Source: Shewanella sp. OMA3-2
GTDB taxonomy: Bacteria > Pseudomonadota > Gammaproteobacteria > Enterobacterales > Shewanellaceae
Direction: 5' to 3'
Assembly: GCF_021513195.1 (NCBI RefSeq)
Contig: NZ_CP090974.1
Coordinates: 3,422,001 to 3,486,000, forward strand
Length of the DNA stretch: 64,000 nucleotides
Shown here in pieces: positions 1-8,802 of the stretch. Each line of letters begins with the position of its first letter. Position 1 is the stretch's first letter. Position numbers and translations under genes: made by a program. The notes under the pieces are model-generated. The model was not told the origin of the DNA. It was given only the letters and a program-made list of their open reading frames with translations, and searched no databases.

Positions 1-606
1 AGCTTGTGCAAAACGTTCACCTAAACGGCCGTAGGGGCGATTATCAATCCGCTGTGCTCGTTCATTTTTAACGGTTTCACGTTGTACCTCAAACTTTTCG
101 CTGGTTAATGCGGGTAACAAGAAGCCCATTCTGTCGGACTCTAACCAGAGCATTTTTTCTAGCTGGTTTTTAGGCACGGTTTCAAAATAATTGGTTCTAT
201 CTGAATTGGTGGTGCCATTTAGCGTCCCACCTGCTTCGGTAACCACTTTAAAGTGTTGCTCATCCGCGACATTTTGTGAGCCCTGAAACATCATATGTTC
301 AAATAAATGGGCAAAACCACTGCGTCCGGCTAATTCTCGCGCAGATCCGACATGATAAGTCACATCAACATGCACTAGAGGATCTGAAGTGTCTTGATGC
401 AATATCACTGTCAGTCCATTGGCTAACTGATATTTTTTATAAGGAATGCCGCTGTTGCTGTCATCGACAGCAAGGGCTTCAACTAAACTAACGCCTGCTG
501 GCAAGCTGGTTTGCTGTGCGATTGGGTTAACACCATTATGAGTATTTTCTGCTGCACATCCGGTAATAGCCGCACTGATCGCGACTGCAAGTATCCACTT
601 TTTCAA
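1..606 (-). CDS. M16-family zinc peptidase lipoprotein (N-terminal 202 residues, runs off the left edge)
   Basis: The reverse strand is open from a TTG start at 606 to the window edge, preceded by an AGAGGT ribosome site. The first residues are a lipoprotein signal with lipobox ITGC (Cys17), so the protein should be anchored in the envelope. Residues 100-104 are HLFEH, the inverted zinc motif HxxEH of the insulinase/pitrilysin family, followed by the usual NGTTNSDRTNYFE stretch. Such proteins normally have about 900 residues with two M16 halves, so only the start is seen here. The substrate is unknown. The non-ATG start is inferred from the signal peptide and ribosome site. Confidence 0.88.
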   Translation of the reverse strand, partial: MKKWILAVAISAAITGCAAENTHNGVNPIAQQTSLPAGVSLVEALAVDDSNSGIPYKKYQLANGLTVILHQDTSDPLVHVDVTYHVGSARELAGRSGFAHLFEHMMFQGSQNVADEQHFKVVTEAGGTLNGTTNSDRTNYFETVPKNQLEKMLWLESDRMGFLLPALTSEKFEVQRETVKNERAQRIDNRPYGRLGERFAQA

Positions 607-654
607 AAACACACCTCTTGAACTATATAGCTGTATTATCATATAGCTATATGA

Positions 655-1077
655 TTAAATTGCTGCCATAAATATAAAAACAATGACACTGTAGCGTACT
701 GTTTTTCCAATAAGAATCATGACTATTGAGCTTGCCACTGGTAATTTAGACCAGCCAGCAATTAAACATAAGAAGTCACCTATAAGCGGTAACCAAGATA
801 ACAATAACGCCCATACACCAAAGCGCTCAAACCACCTTAATGCACGTTGATAATATTTATTATCAAAATCCGTTGGCGATTTTGCAAACCGCCCCGCTCG
901 GCCTAAATAATAACTCGTGACGGCCCCTAAGGTATTACCCACACTGGCAACAATTAACAAGGCTAACCAGGGCTGGCTGTTTTGTTGCAACAAGCCAATA
1001 AGTAAAATTTCTGATCCACCTGGTAACAAAGTGGCAGCTAAAAAAGCCCCAGAAAACATCAGCCATAACTCGGTCAA
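655..1077 (-). CDS. yqaA: YqaA-type small membrane protein of the DedA/SNARE-associated family
   Basis: This 140-residue protein is mostly hydrophobic, with about four membrane segments, and has the family pattern LLPGGSEILLIGLL near the start and SVGNTLGAVTSYYLGR about residue 45. Length matches E. coli YqaA (142). DedA relatives act in the inner membrane in lipid-carrier turnover and membrane homeostasis, but the role of the short YqaA branch is not settled. It lies downstream of no obvious partner, with a 48-bp gap to the peptidase gene that is transcribed in the same direction. Confidence 0.8.
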   Translation of the reverse strand: MTELWLMFSGAFLAATLLPGGSEILLIGLLQQNSQPWLALLIVASVGNTLGAVTSYYLGRAGRFAKSPTDFDNKYYQRALRWFERFGVWALLLSWLPLIGDFLCLIAGWSKLPVASSIVMILIGKTVRYSVIVFIFMAAI

Positions 1078-1143
1078 AATATACCCTTATGATTTTAAAT
1101 ACTATTTAAAATATTTATGAATAAAAAACGCATCATTATAAAG

Positions 1144-1159
1144 GTTACTGCGCAGTAAC
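1144..1159. promoter_or_regulatory. Perfect 16-bp palindrome GTTACTGC/GCAGTAAC
   Basis: A fully symmetric 8+8 sequence lies in the 278-bp divergent gap between the yqaA-like gene and the symporter gene. Its length and symmetry suit a dimeric repressor site. I do not recognise the regulator. The rest of the gap (1078-1355) is A+T-rich with no gene. Confidence 0.35.
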
Positions 1160-1355
1160 AATTAATAATTATATTAACATTGATATATATAATTATAAGT
1201 TATATCAAATTGACGTTGTTTGTCTGCATTTGCCTATCTAGAATGCCATTAAACTTGATTCATCTACTCAGCATGCGTAACGTACGCTGTTGATTCATCC
1301 CGCGATAGTAAAGATGAGTTATTCGTCTTTATAGCTGACTAATAATGACAATAAT

Positions 1356-2618
1356 ATGAGAACTTCGATGATTTTAGACACCTTTAAACGTATTCCATTT
1401 TGGCAAAAAGTCCTCGCAGGCTTCATCTTAGGGACTCTAGCCGGTATCGCTTTAGGCAATTCGGCAGTAATGCTTAAGCCGTTGGGTGATTTATTTATCA
1501 GCGCCATTAAAATGCTGGTCGCCCCGTTAGTTTTCTGCGCCATTGTAGTCAGCATTACCTCATTAGGAAATCAAACAAACTTAAAGCGCTTAAGCTTTAA
1601 AACCTTAGGTCTATTTATGCTAACAGGCACAATAGCCTCATTTATTGGTCTTGCCGTTGGCAGTTTAATTGACATGGGCGGTTCACTTGAACTAGCCACC
1701 AGCGAAGTGCGCGAGCGTGATATACCTGGATTTGCTCAAGTATTGCTCAATATGATCCCAGTTAATCCTTTTGCTTCTTTAGCTGAAGGCAAAGTATTAC
1801 AGATAATTGTGTTTGCAGCCTTAGTGGGTATTGCTATCAATGCCGTAGGTGAAAAAGCAGAACCTTTAAAAAAGGTTATGGAAGCCAGTGCTGAAGTGAT
1901 GTTCCAACTGACACGCATGGTACTTAAACTTACCCCGATTGGTGTGTTTGGTTTAATGGCTTGGGTGGTTGGCGAGTATGGCTTAAGCACTTTACTGCCA
2001 TTAGGTAAGTTTATTATTGCCATTTATATTGCAGCGTTAATTCACATTATATTTGTTTATGGTGGCTTAATTAAATTTGCCGCAGGGTTAAGTCCGATAA
2101 AATTTTTCCGCAAAGCCATGCCTGCTCAACTGGTTGCTTTTAGTACAGCTTCGAGTTTCGGTACCTTACCCGCCAGTACTCGTTGTACTGAAGCTATGGG
2201 CGTATCAAAACGTTATAGCGCCTTTGTATTGCCTTTAGGTGCGACAATGAACATGGACGGTTGTGGCGGTATTTATCCTGCTATTGCGGCGATATTTATT
2301 GCGCAAATTTATGCAATTCCATTAGACATGACCGACTATATGTTAATTGCTGTCACCGCAACTGTGGCTTCAGTCGGCACAGCGGGAGTGCCAGGCAGTG
2401 CAATGGTTATGCTCACGGTTACCTTGGGCGTGATTGGTTTACCATTAGAAGGTATTGCATTTATTGCTGCTATTGATCGCATTATTGACATGATCCGCAC
2501 CGCAACTAATGTGACTGGCGACATGATGACCGCGGTGGTTATAGGTAAAAGCGAAGGCCAATTAGACGTTGAACAGTTCAACGCTGAAGAGATACCAGCG
2601 GAGCAAAAAATAGCATAA
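1356..2618 (+). CDS. Sodium/proton:dicarboxylate or amino-acid symporter (DAACS family)
   Basis: The 420-residue protein is an inner-membrane carrier of the GltP/DctA/SstT fold. It shows the serine-rich re-entrant loop AFSTASSFGTLP (about residues 261-272) and the cation-binding motif NMDG (299-302), followed by the second re-entrant loop around AGVPGSAMVM. These mark a secondary transporter for glutamate, aspartate or C4-dicarboxylates; which one cannot be read from sequence. The start may be the ATG at 1368 (residue 5, MILDTFKRIPF), because neither ATG has a strong ribosome site. It is a single-gene unit ending in a good terminator. Confidence 0.88.
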   Translation: MRTSMILDTFKRIPFWQKVLAGFILGTLAGIALGNSAVMLKPLGDLFISAIKMLVAPLVFCAIVVSITSLGNQTNLKRLSFKTLGLFMLTGTIASFIGLAVGSLIDMGGSLELATSEVRERDIPGFAQVLLNMIPVNPFASLAEGKVLQIIVFAALVGIAINAVGEKAEPLKKVMEASAEVMFQLTRMVLKLTPIGVFGLMAWVVGEYGLSTLLPLGKFIIAIYIAALIHIIFVYGGLIKFAAGLSPIKFFRKAMPAQLVAFSTASSFGTLPASTRCTEAMGVSKRYSAFVLPLGATMNMDGCGGIYPAIAAIFIAQIYAIPLDMTDYMLIAVTATVASVGTAGVPGSAMVMLTVTLGVIGLPLEGIAFIAAIDRIIDMIRTATNVTGDMMTAVVIGKSEGQLDVEQFNAEEIPAEQKIA

Positions 2619-2673
2619 CAAGTATTAAAATGACTTATTGAGTATCTTTGAGTCTATTGATGCCGATACAATA

Positions 2674-2710
2674 AATGCCAATATCAACTTAATGATGTTG
2701 GCATTTTTTT
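2674..2710 (+). terminator. Rho-independent terminator of the symporter gene
   Basis: AATGCCAA (2674-2681) pairs with TTGGCATT (2698-2705), extended by an inner ATCA/TGAT pairing, and a run of seven T follows. It stands about 55 bp after the stop codon. The rest of 2619-2898 holds nothing I recognise. Confidence 0.85.
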
Positions 2711-2898
2711 ATCACTTATTCTGCCTGGTTAACACTCATTTGATATCACTCTGATTTACCATAATCATCATGCAACAAACATCTTGGGCAATAGCACTAG
2801 ACGCAACCTAAAGTAGAGTCTCTCTATGTGTAAAGACTGTTCATATCGAGTAAAAAATGCCATTCAAGTTACCGGCTATATAAACAAATATATTTTGA

Positions 2899-3708
2899 TT
2901 ACTCGTCATCTAGCATCATAGCTTCTTTTATTTCATCACTGCCGAATCCTTTACGGGATAAATAGGCATATGCTTTGGATTTTTCTTTGTGATCCGATAA
3001 GTTATAACGCTTTTTAGCGAGTTGATCTTTACAGCTTTGATAGAAATCAACTTCTTCGGTTAAGGTTAATTGGTACACTACTTCCTCAAAATCACTGACA
3101 TCAATTAATCGTTGTTTAAGCTCCTGCAAGATAAGTGTTCTACCTTTGCCTTTATTATATAGCTTAATAATTTCTGTTGTGAGGTCGACTTTATCCGCTT
3201 TTATCGCCAGCTTGCTACGCAATGTGTCACTTTCAGGATGCTGAGATAGTGCATGTTCAATTTCTGCACGAGAAAACCCTTTGGTGGTCATCTGGGTGTA
3301 GACTTTTTCTTTACTGGTACCATAAAAATTATCAAATCTATTGAGTAATCTAGAAGTGGCCATTTCAAAGGTATCAACTTGTTGCTCCTCCATTACTTGC
3401 TCTATTGCTGTTTCAATGTCTGTTGCGGATACCCCGCGCAGTTGCAATTTTCGCCTTATAGCTCCCGCGCCTAGCTCACTGCTAAAAGCCGACTGACAAT
3501 AACGAACAGCGAAGTCGAAGTCATTTTTTAAATAACCGTTTTCTACCAGTTTAGCCAGTACGATATCAATCCACTGTTGATTATCAGTTTTACGCGCTAG
3601 CTTGGTGCGAATTTCATTAATAGTGAAGTCTTGCTGACCAAGATGCCAGTAGGCACTATTAAAGACATTATCGATGGTTTTGGCTTGACGTAATGGGGCG
3701 CGCTGCAT
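2899..3708 (-). CDS. Long RecX-family protein with one and a half RecX units
   Basis: RecX proteins are built from three-helix repeats and modulate RecA filaments. Residues about 10-160 here resemble a whole RecX (AYWHLGQQDFTINEIRTKL, then ENGYLKNDFDFAVRYC, then GAGAIRRKLQLRGVSATDI), and residues about 165-269 repeat the second part (ILQELKQRLID, then KSKAYAYLSRKGFGSDEI, the usual RecX ending). The total of 269 residues is far above the usual 150-170. The gene is alone, about 10 kb from recA, and no recX lies in the usual place directly after recA. It may therefore be this genome's only RecX, or a paralogue with another role; the family call is firm, the function is inferred. Confidence 0.72.
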   Translation of the reverse strand: MQRAPLRQAKTIDNVFNSAYWHLGQQDFTINEIRTKLARKTDNQQWIDIVLAKLVENGYLKNDFDFAVRYCQSAFSSELGAGAIRRKLQLRGVSATDIETAIEQVMEEQQVDTFEMATSRLLNRFDNFYGTSKEKVYTQMTTKGFSRAEIEHALSQHPESDTLRSKLAIKADKVDLTTEIIKLYNKGKGRTLILQELKQRLIDVSDFEEVVYQLTLTEEVDFYQSCKDQLAKKRYNLSDHKEKSKAYAYLSRKGFGSDEIKEAMMLDDE

Positions 3709-3772
3709 AGAAATGGTTCTTTCAGTAACAAATAATCTCCAACAGTGTAGCAGTTATGGCTAATGATGATTA

Positions 3773-3810
3773 AGCAAAAAAATAAGGCCAGCACATGATG
3801 TACTGGCCTT
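3773..3810 (-). terminator. Terminator of the oad operon
   Basis: On the reverse strand AAGGCCAGTACA pairs with TGTGCTGGCCTT (3784-3810; one mismatch) and is followed by TTATTTTTTT. It lies 71 bp after the oadB stop and ahead of the RecX-like gene. Confidence 0.8.
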
Positions 3811-3881
3811 AATTTAGTAATATCGACACACATTACTAGGTGTTGATTCTATGTGTCATACATAACTACTTTTAAGTAATA

Positions 3882-5012
3882 TTAGCCTAACACGGCTAAT
3901 AACACCCCCGCAGCAACCGCGCTACCGAGTACACCGGCAACGTTAGGCCCCATTGCATGCATTAATAAAAAGTTTTGATGGTTAGCTTCAAGGCCAACTT
4001 TATTAACCACTCGTGCCGCCATAGGCACAGCAGATACGCCAGCGGCACCAATCAATGGATTAACTTTACCACCTGACAATTTACACATTAGCTTAGCCAT
4101 GAGTATGCCGGCAGCGGTACCAATACTAAATGCGACAGCACCTAACACTAAAATACCTAAGGTTTCGATACGTAAAAACTGATCTGCCGATAATTTAGAA
4201 CCCACTGCGAGCCCTAAGAAAATCGTTACAATATTGATTAATTCGTTTTGTGCTGTTTTTGATAAACGGTCAACAACCCCCGACTCACGCATCAAATTAC
4301 CTAAGCAGAACATACCCACAAGTGGTGTTGCCGCAGGTAAAAACAAAATGGTTAACCCAACTACCATTAACGGGAAAATAATCTTTTCACGCTTACTGAC
4401 TTCGCGAAGCTGTTCCATTTTAATGCTACGTTCAGCAGGAGTGGTTAATAACCTCATAATAGGTGGCTGAATTAAAGGGACTAACGCCATGTAAGAGTAT
4501 GCAGCAACGGCTATTGCGCCCAATAAATCAGGTGCTAGCTTAGAAGCCAAAAAGATAGCGGTAGGCCCATCCGCACCACCAATAATGGCAATAGCCGCGG
4601 CATCTTGCATGGTAAATTCAAAACCTGGCACCCAATTTAATGCTATCGCGCCCAGCAATGTGGCAAAGATACCAAACTGTGCTGCGGCTCCTAACAGTAA
4701 CGTTTTAGGGTTAGCAATTAAGGCTCCAAAATCGGTCATAGCACCTACCCCCATAAAGATCAATAACGGAAAAACCCCCGTCTCAATCCCGATATGGTAA
4801 GCATACCAAAGTAAGCCGCCTTCGTCGGTAAAGCCTGCATTGGGAATGTTGGCTAAAATAGCACCAAAGCCGATAGGCAATAATAACAAAGGTTCAAAAC
4901 CGCGTGCGATTGCGAGATAAAGTAATAAACACCCTACCCCCATCATTAACACTTGCCCCCCAGTAAAATGAGCAATACCTGTTTCGCCCCAAAAGGCCAT
5001 TAATCCTTCCAT
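3882..5012 (-). CDS. oadB: Oxaloacetate decarboxylase, sodium-pump beta subunit
   Basis: The 376-residue integral membrane subunit removes the carboxyl group from carboxybiotin and couples this to Na+ export. The sequence is a run of about nine to eleven hydrophobic segments with the family stretches [18 protein letters not shown] and [14 protein letters not shown], and the C-terminal [14 protein letters not shown] with the following [11 protein letters not shown]. The start ATG has GAGGG just upstream. It is the last gene of oadG-oadA-oadB, nine bases after the oadA stop. The length is normal for Shewanella and Vibrio OadB. Confidence 0.93.
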   Translation of the reverse strand: MEGLMAFWGETGIAHFTGGQVLMMGVGCLLLYLAIARGFEPLLLLPIGFGAILANIPNAGFTDEGGLLWYAYHIGIETGVFPLLIFMGVGAMTDFGALIANPKTLLLGAAAQFGIFATLLGAIALNWVPGFEFTMQDAAAIAIIGGADGPTAIFLASKLAPDLLGAIAVAAYSYMALVPLIQPPIMRLLTTPAERSIKMEQLREVSKREKIIFPLMVVGLTILFLPAATPLVGMFCLGNLMRESGVVDRLSKTAQNELINIVTIFLGLAVGSKLSADQFLRIETLGILVLGAVAFSIGTAAGILMAKLMCKLSGGKVNPLIGAAGVSAVPMAARVVNKVGLEANHQNFLLMHAMGPNVAGVLGSAVAAGVLLAVLG

Positions 5013-5021
5013 AATGCCCTC

Positions 5022-6804
5022 TTACGCCAAATCTAATAAAGCTGAACCAACCGTGACACTGTCGCCTTGCTTGACAGCAAGATTAGTCACAACACCGTCT
5101 TCGTTCGCACGCACTTCGGTTTCCATTTTCATAGCTTCAAGAATGATAACCACTTCACCCGCTTTAATTGCTTGGCCGTTAGTGACAAGCACTTTGAATA
5201 TATTACCTGACAGAGGCGCTCTCATACTGTGTTTAACAGCCCCCGTCGGCGCTGAGGCGACAGGTGTAGGCATTGTAGTATGGGACGCGGTAGCAGGGAC
5301 AATTTGGCTAATTTCGCCGCCTTGGCTGACCTCAACAACAAAGCTTTGACCTTCAACATTGACGGTATAGGTTTCTGGCCCTTTTTCTTTATCGGCTTTA
5401 ACCACTAAATCATCTGCGGACGGCACAGGTTCAAAGGCATCAGGGTTACCCCGATTTTGAAGAAATTTAAGACCAATTTGATTAAATAACGCATATGTCA
5501 TCACATCGTCATCAGATTCCGCCGCTAAGGTAAAACCTTCCTCTTGGGCTTTAGCAGCGAGCTCTGTTCGTAGTTTATCTAATTCAGGTGCGATTAAATC
5601 AGCAGGACGACAAGTAATGGCTTGCTCTCCTTTTAATACACGAGCTTGCAGCTCAGCATTGACTGGCGCGGGTGTTGCACCATATTCACCTTTGAGCACA
5701 CCTTCGGTTTCTTTGGTCATCGACTTGTATCGTTCACCCATCAACACATTAATCACGGATTGAGAACCAACAATTTGTGACGTTGGCGTGACTAAAGGTA
5801 AAAAACCTAAATCGGCACGCACACGTGGAATTTCAGCTAACACGGCATCCATCTTGTCTGCTGCGCCTTGCTCTTTTAGCTGATTTTCCATGTTAGTTAA
5901 CATGCCACCCCGGCACTTGTGCACGTAAAATGCGTGAATCAATGCCTTTTAGGGCACCTTCAAAACGAACGTATTTTTTACGCACCTCACGGAAATAAGC
6001 GGCTATCTCTTCTAATAAAGCCATATCGTAACCAGTGGCTCTATCGGTATCCTCTACCATTGCCACCAAGGTTTCGGTGGCGCTATGGCCATAGGTTTGG
6101 CTCATTGAAGAAATGGCGGTATCTAATACATCTACACCCGCTTCGATAGCCTTTTGGTATGTCGCTGTGCTTAAACCTGTTGTCGCATGACAATGCATCG
6201 ATACCATTAAGTCCGTTTGCGTTTTTAGACGGCTAATTAAGTCATAAGCTTGCATTGGCTTAAGTAAGCCGGCCATATCTTTAATGCATAATGAATCTGC
6301 GCCCATGTCTTCTAAACGTTTAGCCATATCAACCCAAGTATCAAGGGTATGAACCGGACTAGTGGTGAATGAAATTGTTCCCTGGGCGTGCCCTCCCACA
6401 TTCTTAACCGCTTTAACTGCCGTCTCTAAATTACGCACATCGTTCATCGCATCAAAAATACGGAACACATCGACACCATTGGTGTGAGCACGCTCAACAA
6501 AACGAGTCACAACGTCATCGGCATAATGACGGTAACCTAATAAATTCTGGCCACGTAACAGCATTTGCTGTGGCGTGTTTGGCATTGCCTTTTTAAGCTC
6601 ACGAATACGATCCCATGGGTCTTCACCTAAATAGCGAATACAAGAATCGAAAGTCGCGCCACCCCATGATTCTAATGACCAATAACCCACTTTATCCAGT
6701 AGCGGAGCAATAGGTAACATGTCATCAATACGCAGGCGTGTTGCAAGTAAAGATTGGTGGGCGTCACGCAGGACGACATCGGTGAGTACTAACGGCTTGC
6801 TCAT
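5022..6804 (-). pseudogene. oadA: Oxaloacetate decarboxylase alpha subunit, split by a one-base frameshift
   Basis: OadA moves the carboxyl group of oxaloacetate to biotin. The upstream part (6804 to about 5911) carries the carboxyltransferase domain, with [13 protein letters not shown] and metal-binding MHCHATTG. The downstream part (about 5910 to 5022) continues in another frame from [16 protein letters not shown] to the biotin domain with EAMKMET (biotin on the Lys). The break is at 5908-5911, where the reverse strand reads CCGGGGTGG; removing one G restores PGGM and one 593-residue protein of normal length. As given, translation stops at TAA near 5897. This is either a sequencing error in the G run or a real loss that would disable the pump. 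The start ATG at 6804 follows GGGAGC. Confidence 0.9.
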
Positions 6805-6824
6805 AAAAGCTCCCAAAAAAATGC

Positions 6825-7058
6825 TTACGCGCGATACTGATGAATCGCAGAAGTAATGGCGGCGACTAACTTAGGATTTAAACCTGTCGTTGATCTCGTG
6901 TTGATGTTTGGCTCTGGTGTTGGCTCAACAGGTACTGGACTATATTTAGCCACTATTCCAATGCCGACAATTAAAATACTCAAGAAAATGAACACTAAGC
7001 CCATTCCCATTACCATAATGCCAAGCGCATCAACTAATTGTTGGCTGATCGATACCAT
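6825..7058 (-). CDS. oadG: Oxaloacetate decarboxylase gamma subunit
   Basis: This 77-residue protein has one membrane segment (about residues 12-36, [18 protein letters not shown]), then a proline-rich linker ([11 protein letters not shown]) and a short C-terminal tail that in the family holds the alpha and beta subunits together and binds Zn. Its size and its position as first gene of oadG-oadA-oadB fit OadG. The oadA start follows 20 bases later. Confidence 0.88.
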   Translation of the reverse strand: MVSISQQLVDALGIMVMGMGLVFIFLSILIVGIGIVAKYSPVPVEPTPEPNINTRSTTGLNPKLVAAITSAIHQYRA

Positions 7059-7668
7059 AGTCCCTCACTGTAATAAATGTGCTATACGATAAATGTGTGC
7101 TTCTGAATTGAATACCATGCCAAGTAAATGACATGCGTATAAGTCATGATGATTAGCGGCTTCGTTGGCTTGCACCTATCTAAAACCACCTCCAGAATAA
7201 ATATTCAGTCACAGCTAACTACATTAGCTAAAGTTCATCTAGTAAAAGCTAAATTCGGATACACTTTTAAGGCTTTGCACGTTACAAAATACAAACAAAT
7301 CATATCAAAAACATTATCAACCTGTAAAATGGTCTTACCAAAAACAGTTACCTTAAACAGGAACAAATGATAATTATTCATTAAACCTAACCAGTTACTA
7401 AAGATTCATCAATAAATTTCTTTTAACAGCTATCACGACGCAATCGTTAAATCATTGTTAACAATAATTCTTATAAAAACGAATTAATAATCAGATATTC
7501 ATTCTGATTTTTCACCCAAGACACAGCTATTGAATAAAAAACCACTTAACATAGCAATAAAGTCAAATTTCAGTTGTGAGATAGCATTCTGGCTATCAAA
7601 AAGTCCATCAGATGATTAAGAATGGGGAAAACATAAGTAGCTGTAGCAGTGATCTGTTACACGTGAGC
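7059..7668. other. Gene-free region upstream of the oad operon
   Basis: A 610-bp A+T-rich stretch holds no convincing gene. A 74-codon forward frame at 7146-7370 lacks a ribosome site and family resemblance. The oad promoter should lie here on the reverse strand. The only recognised element is the GntR-type box at 7330-7340. Confidence 0.5.
7330..7340 (-). promoter_or_regulatory. PdhR/GntR-like operator upstream of oadGAB
   Basis: The reverse strand reads TTTGGTAAGACCATT, which contains the core TGGT-N3-ACCA of the PdhR box (remembered consensus ATTGGTAAGACCAAT). PdhR responds to pyruvate, the product of oxaloacetate decarboxylase, so control of the pump would make sense. The site is about 270 bp before oadG, which is distant for a repressor, and one match by eye is weak evidence. 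Confidence 0.35.
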
Positions 7669-7875
7669 TAAATAACCTGAACTCGGGATAATAAAAGGTT
7701 TTCAAACAGCCCTTTGTCTCGCTAACTGCGTTGAATGAACTTGCAATAGGCTAGCTATTGACGCGTTAATTCGCCTTGTTTAGCAAAACAAATGACAAGT
7801 TTGAAATATTTTAACCCTAATGCTTTGATATTAAGCATTCTGTTTCCATCTCTTATCCCGAGTTCAGGTTAAATA
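7669..7875. mobile_element. MITE-like element, 195 bp with 17-bp inverted ends and a 6-bp target duplication
   Basis: The left end ACCTGAACTCGGGATAA (7675-7691) is the exact reverse complement of the right end (7853-7869). The same hexamer TAAATA lies immediately outside both ends (7669-7674 and 7870-7875), as expected of a target-site duplication. The 161 bp between the ends contain no gene, so the element would need a transposase supplied elsewhere. It sits just beyond the terminator of the tRNA operon, a common safe insertion site. I do not recognise its parent insertion sequence. Confidence 0.75.
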
Positions 7876-7891
7876 GATATAAATTTAAAGC

Positions 7892-7925
7892 AAAAAAAAA
7901 CCTGCTAATTAATAGCAGGTTTTTT
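7892..7925 (-). terminator. Terminator of the Ser/Arg tRNA operon
   Basis: AACCTGCTA pairs with TAGCAGGTT around a short AT loop, and the reverse strand then has nine T. It lies five bases beyond the last tRNA; it would also work on the forward strand. Confidence 0.85.
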
Positions 7926-7929
7926 AATA

Positions 7930-8006
7930 TGGTGCGCGTGGGAGGAGTCGAACCTCCGACCGCCTGGTTCGTAGCCAGGTACTCTATCCAGCTGAGCTAC
8001 ACGCGC
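7930..8006 (-). tRNA. tRNA-Arg (anticodon ACG), acceptor type GCGCGTG
   Basis: The 77-nt gene folds as a standard cloverleaf: acceptor GCGCGTG/CACGCGC, D arm AGCTCAGCTGGATAGAGT, anticodon stem CCTGG with loop CTACGAA, T arm GGAGGTTCGAACTCC. The CCA end is encoded. A34 is normally edited to inosine to read CGU, CGC and CGA. It is the last gene of the six-tRNA operon. Confidence 0.97.
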
Positions 8007-8082
8007 AAAATCTTATTTCGTACTTAATGCCAATCACTGCATACCATTAAAGTGCTGAGCACTATTAACAATAATGAATGAA

Positions 8083-8174
8083 TGGCGGAGAAGGAGGGAT
8101 TCGAACCCTCGATGGGAGTTAAAGCCCATACTCCCTTAGCAGGGGAGCGCCTTCGGCCACTCGGCCACCTCTCC
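8083..8174 (-). tRNA. tRNA-Ser (anticodon GCT)
   Basis: The 92-nt gene has the long variable arm of serine tRNAs and an anticodon loop CTGCTAA (GCT), which reads AGC and AGU. CCA is encoded. It appears identical to the other tRNA-Ser in this operon (8491-8582). Confidence 0.97.
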
Positions 8175-8182
8175 GTCAAATA

Positions 8183-8259
8183 TGGTGCGCGTGGGAGGAG
8201 TCGAACCTCCGACCGCCTGGTTCGTAGCCAGGTACTCTATCCAGCTGAGCTACACGCGC
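8183..8259 (-). tRNA. tRNA-Arg (anticodon ACG), acceptor type GCGCGTG
   Basis: This 77-nt copy matches the gene at 7930-8006 throughout, with the loop CTACGAA and encoded CCA. Only eight bases separate it from the following tRNA-Ser. Confidence 0.97.
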
Positions 8260-8290
8260 AAATTTGTCGTTTACAGTCTTTCATTTTGAA

Positions 8291-8367
8291 TGGTGCGGAT
8301 GGAAGGAGTCGAACCTTCGACCACCTGGTTCGTAGCCAGGTACTCTATCCAGCTGAGCTACATCCGC
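8291..8367 (-). tRNA. tRNA-Arg (anticodon ACG), acceptor type GCGGATG
   Basis: The 77-nt gene has the same core as the other Arg tRNAs but acceptor GCGGATG/CATCCGC and T stem GAAGG/CCTTC. It differs from the copy at 8391-8467 by one base next to the anticodon stem (GGTGG instead of GGCGG). Confidence 0.97.
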
Positions 8368-8390
8368 ATTCAAAATCACAACAATAGAAA

Positions 8391-8467
8391 TGGTGCGGAT
8401 GGAAGGAGTCGAACCTTCGACCGCCTGGTTCGTAGCCAGGTACTCTATCCAGCTGAGCTACATCCGC
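8391..8467 (-). tRNA. tRNA-Arg (anticodon ACG), acceptor type GCGGATG
   Basis: The 77-nt gene has anticodon loop CTACGAA, acceptor GCGGATG and encoded CCA. It is the second gene of the operon, 23 bases after the first tRNA-Ser. Confidence 0.97.
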
Positions 8468-8490
8468 ATCGATTTAACTATTGTAAGAAA

Positions 8491-8582
8491 TGGCGGAGAA
8501 GGAGGGATTCGAACCCTCGATGGGAGTTAAAGCCCATACTCCCTTAGCAGGGGAGCGCCTTCGGCCACTCGGCCACCTCTCC
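8491..8582 (-). tRNA. tRNA-Ser (anticodon GCT), first gene of the operon
   Basis: The 92-nt serine tRNA has a long variable arm, anticodon GCT and encoded CCA. It follows a stringent-type promoter. The order csrA, tRNA-Ser, several tRNA-Arg matches the serV-argVYZQ locus of enteric bacteria. Confidence 0.97.
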
Positions 8583-8597
8583 GTTTTCTTGGCGCAC

Positions 8598-8625
8598 ATA
8601 TTACTGTTTGCCGAAAATAAGTCAA
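8598..8625 (-). promoter_or_regulatory. Sigma-70 promoter of the tRNA operon
   Basis: On the reverse strand a -35 box TTGACT (8620-8625) and a -10 box TAATAT (8598-8603) are 16 bp apart. The G+C-rich GTGCGCC that follows is the discriminator typical of stable-RNA promoters under stringent control. The first tRNA starts 15 bp further on. Confidence 0.75.
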
Positions 8626-8802
8626 ACCCTTTTTCCAAACAGCTAACCATTTGAACTGTTTTTAAGCACATTGAGGGGTTTAACGGCAAATAAGGCCAAA
8701 ATGCAGTGCTATTAAGTGAATAAATAATATTAGCCAAATAAAATATAAGCTAACTCGTCCACCATATTTATTGCCGAGCTCAAAAAAACATTGCCGCGCT
8801 TA

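Noticed and set aside
7146..7370. 74-codon forward frame upstream of the oad operon
   Set aside because: No ribosome site, no family resemblance, low-complexity composition; more likely chance in an A+T-rich gap.
8082..8547. Forward open frames across the tRNA cluster that look like small proteins (repeated GRSRTFDRLVRSQVLYPAEL)
   Set aside because: They are antisense translations of tRNA-Arg and tRNA-Ser genes, a well-known false annotation.
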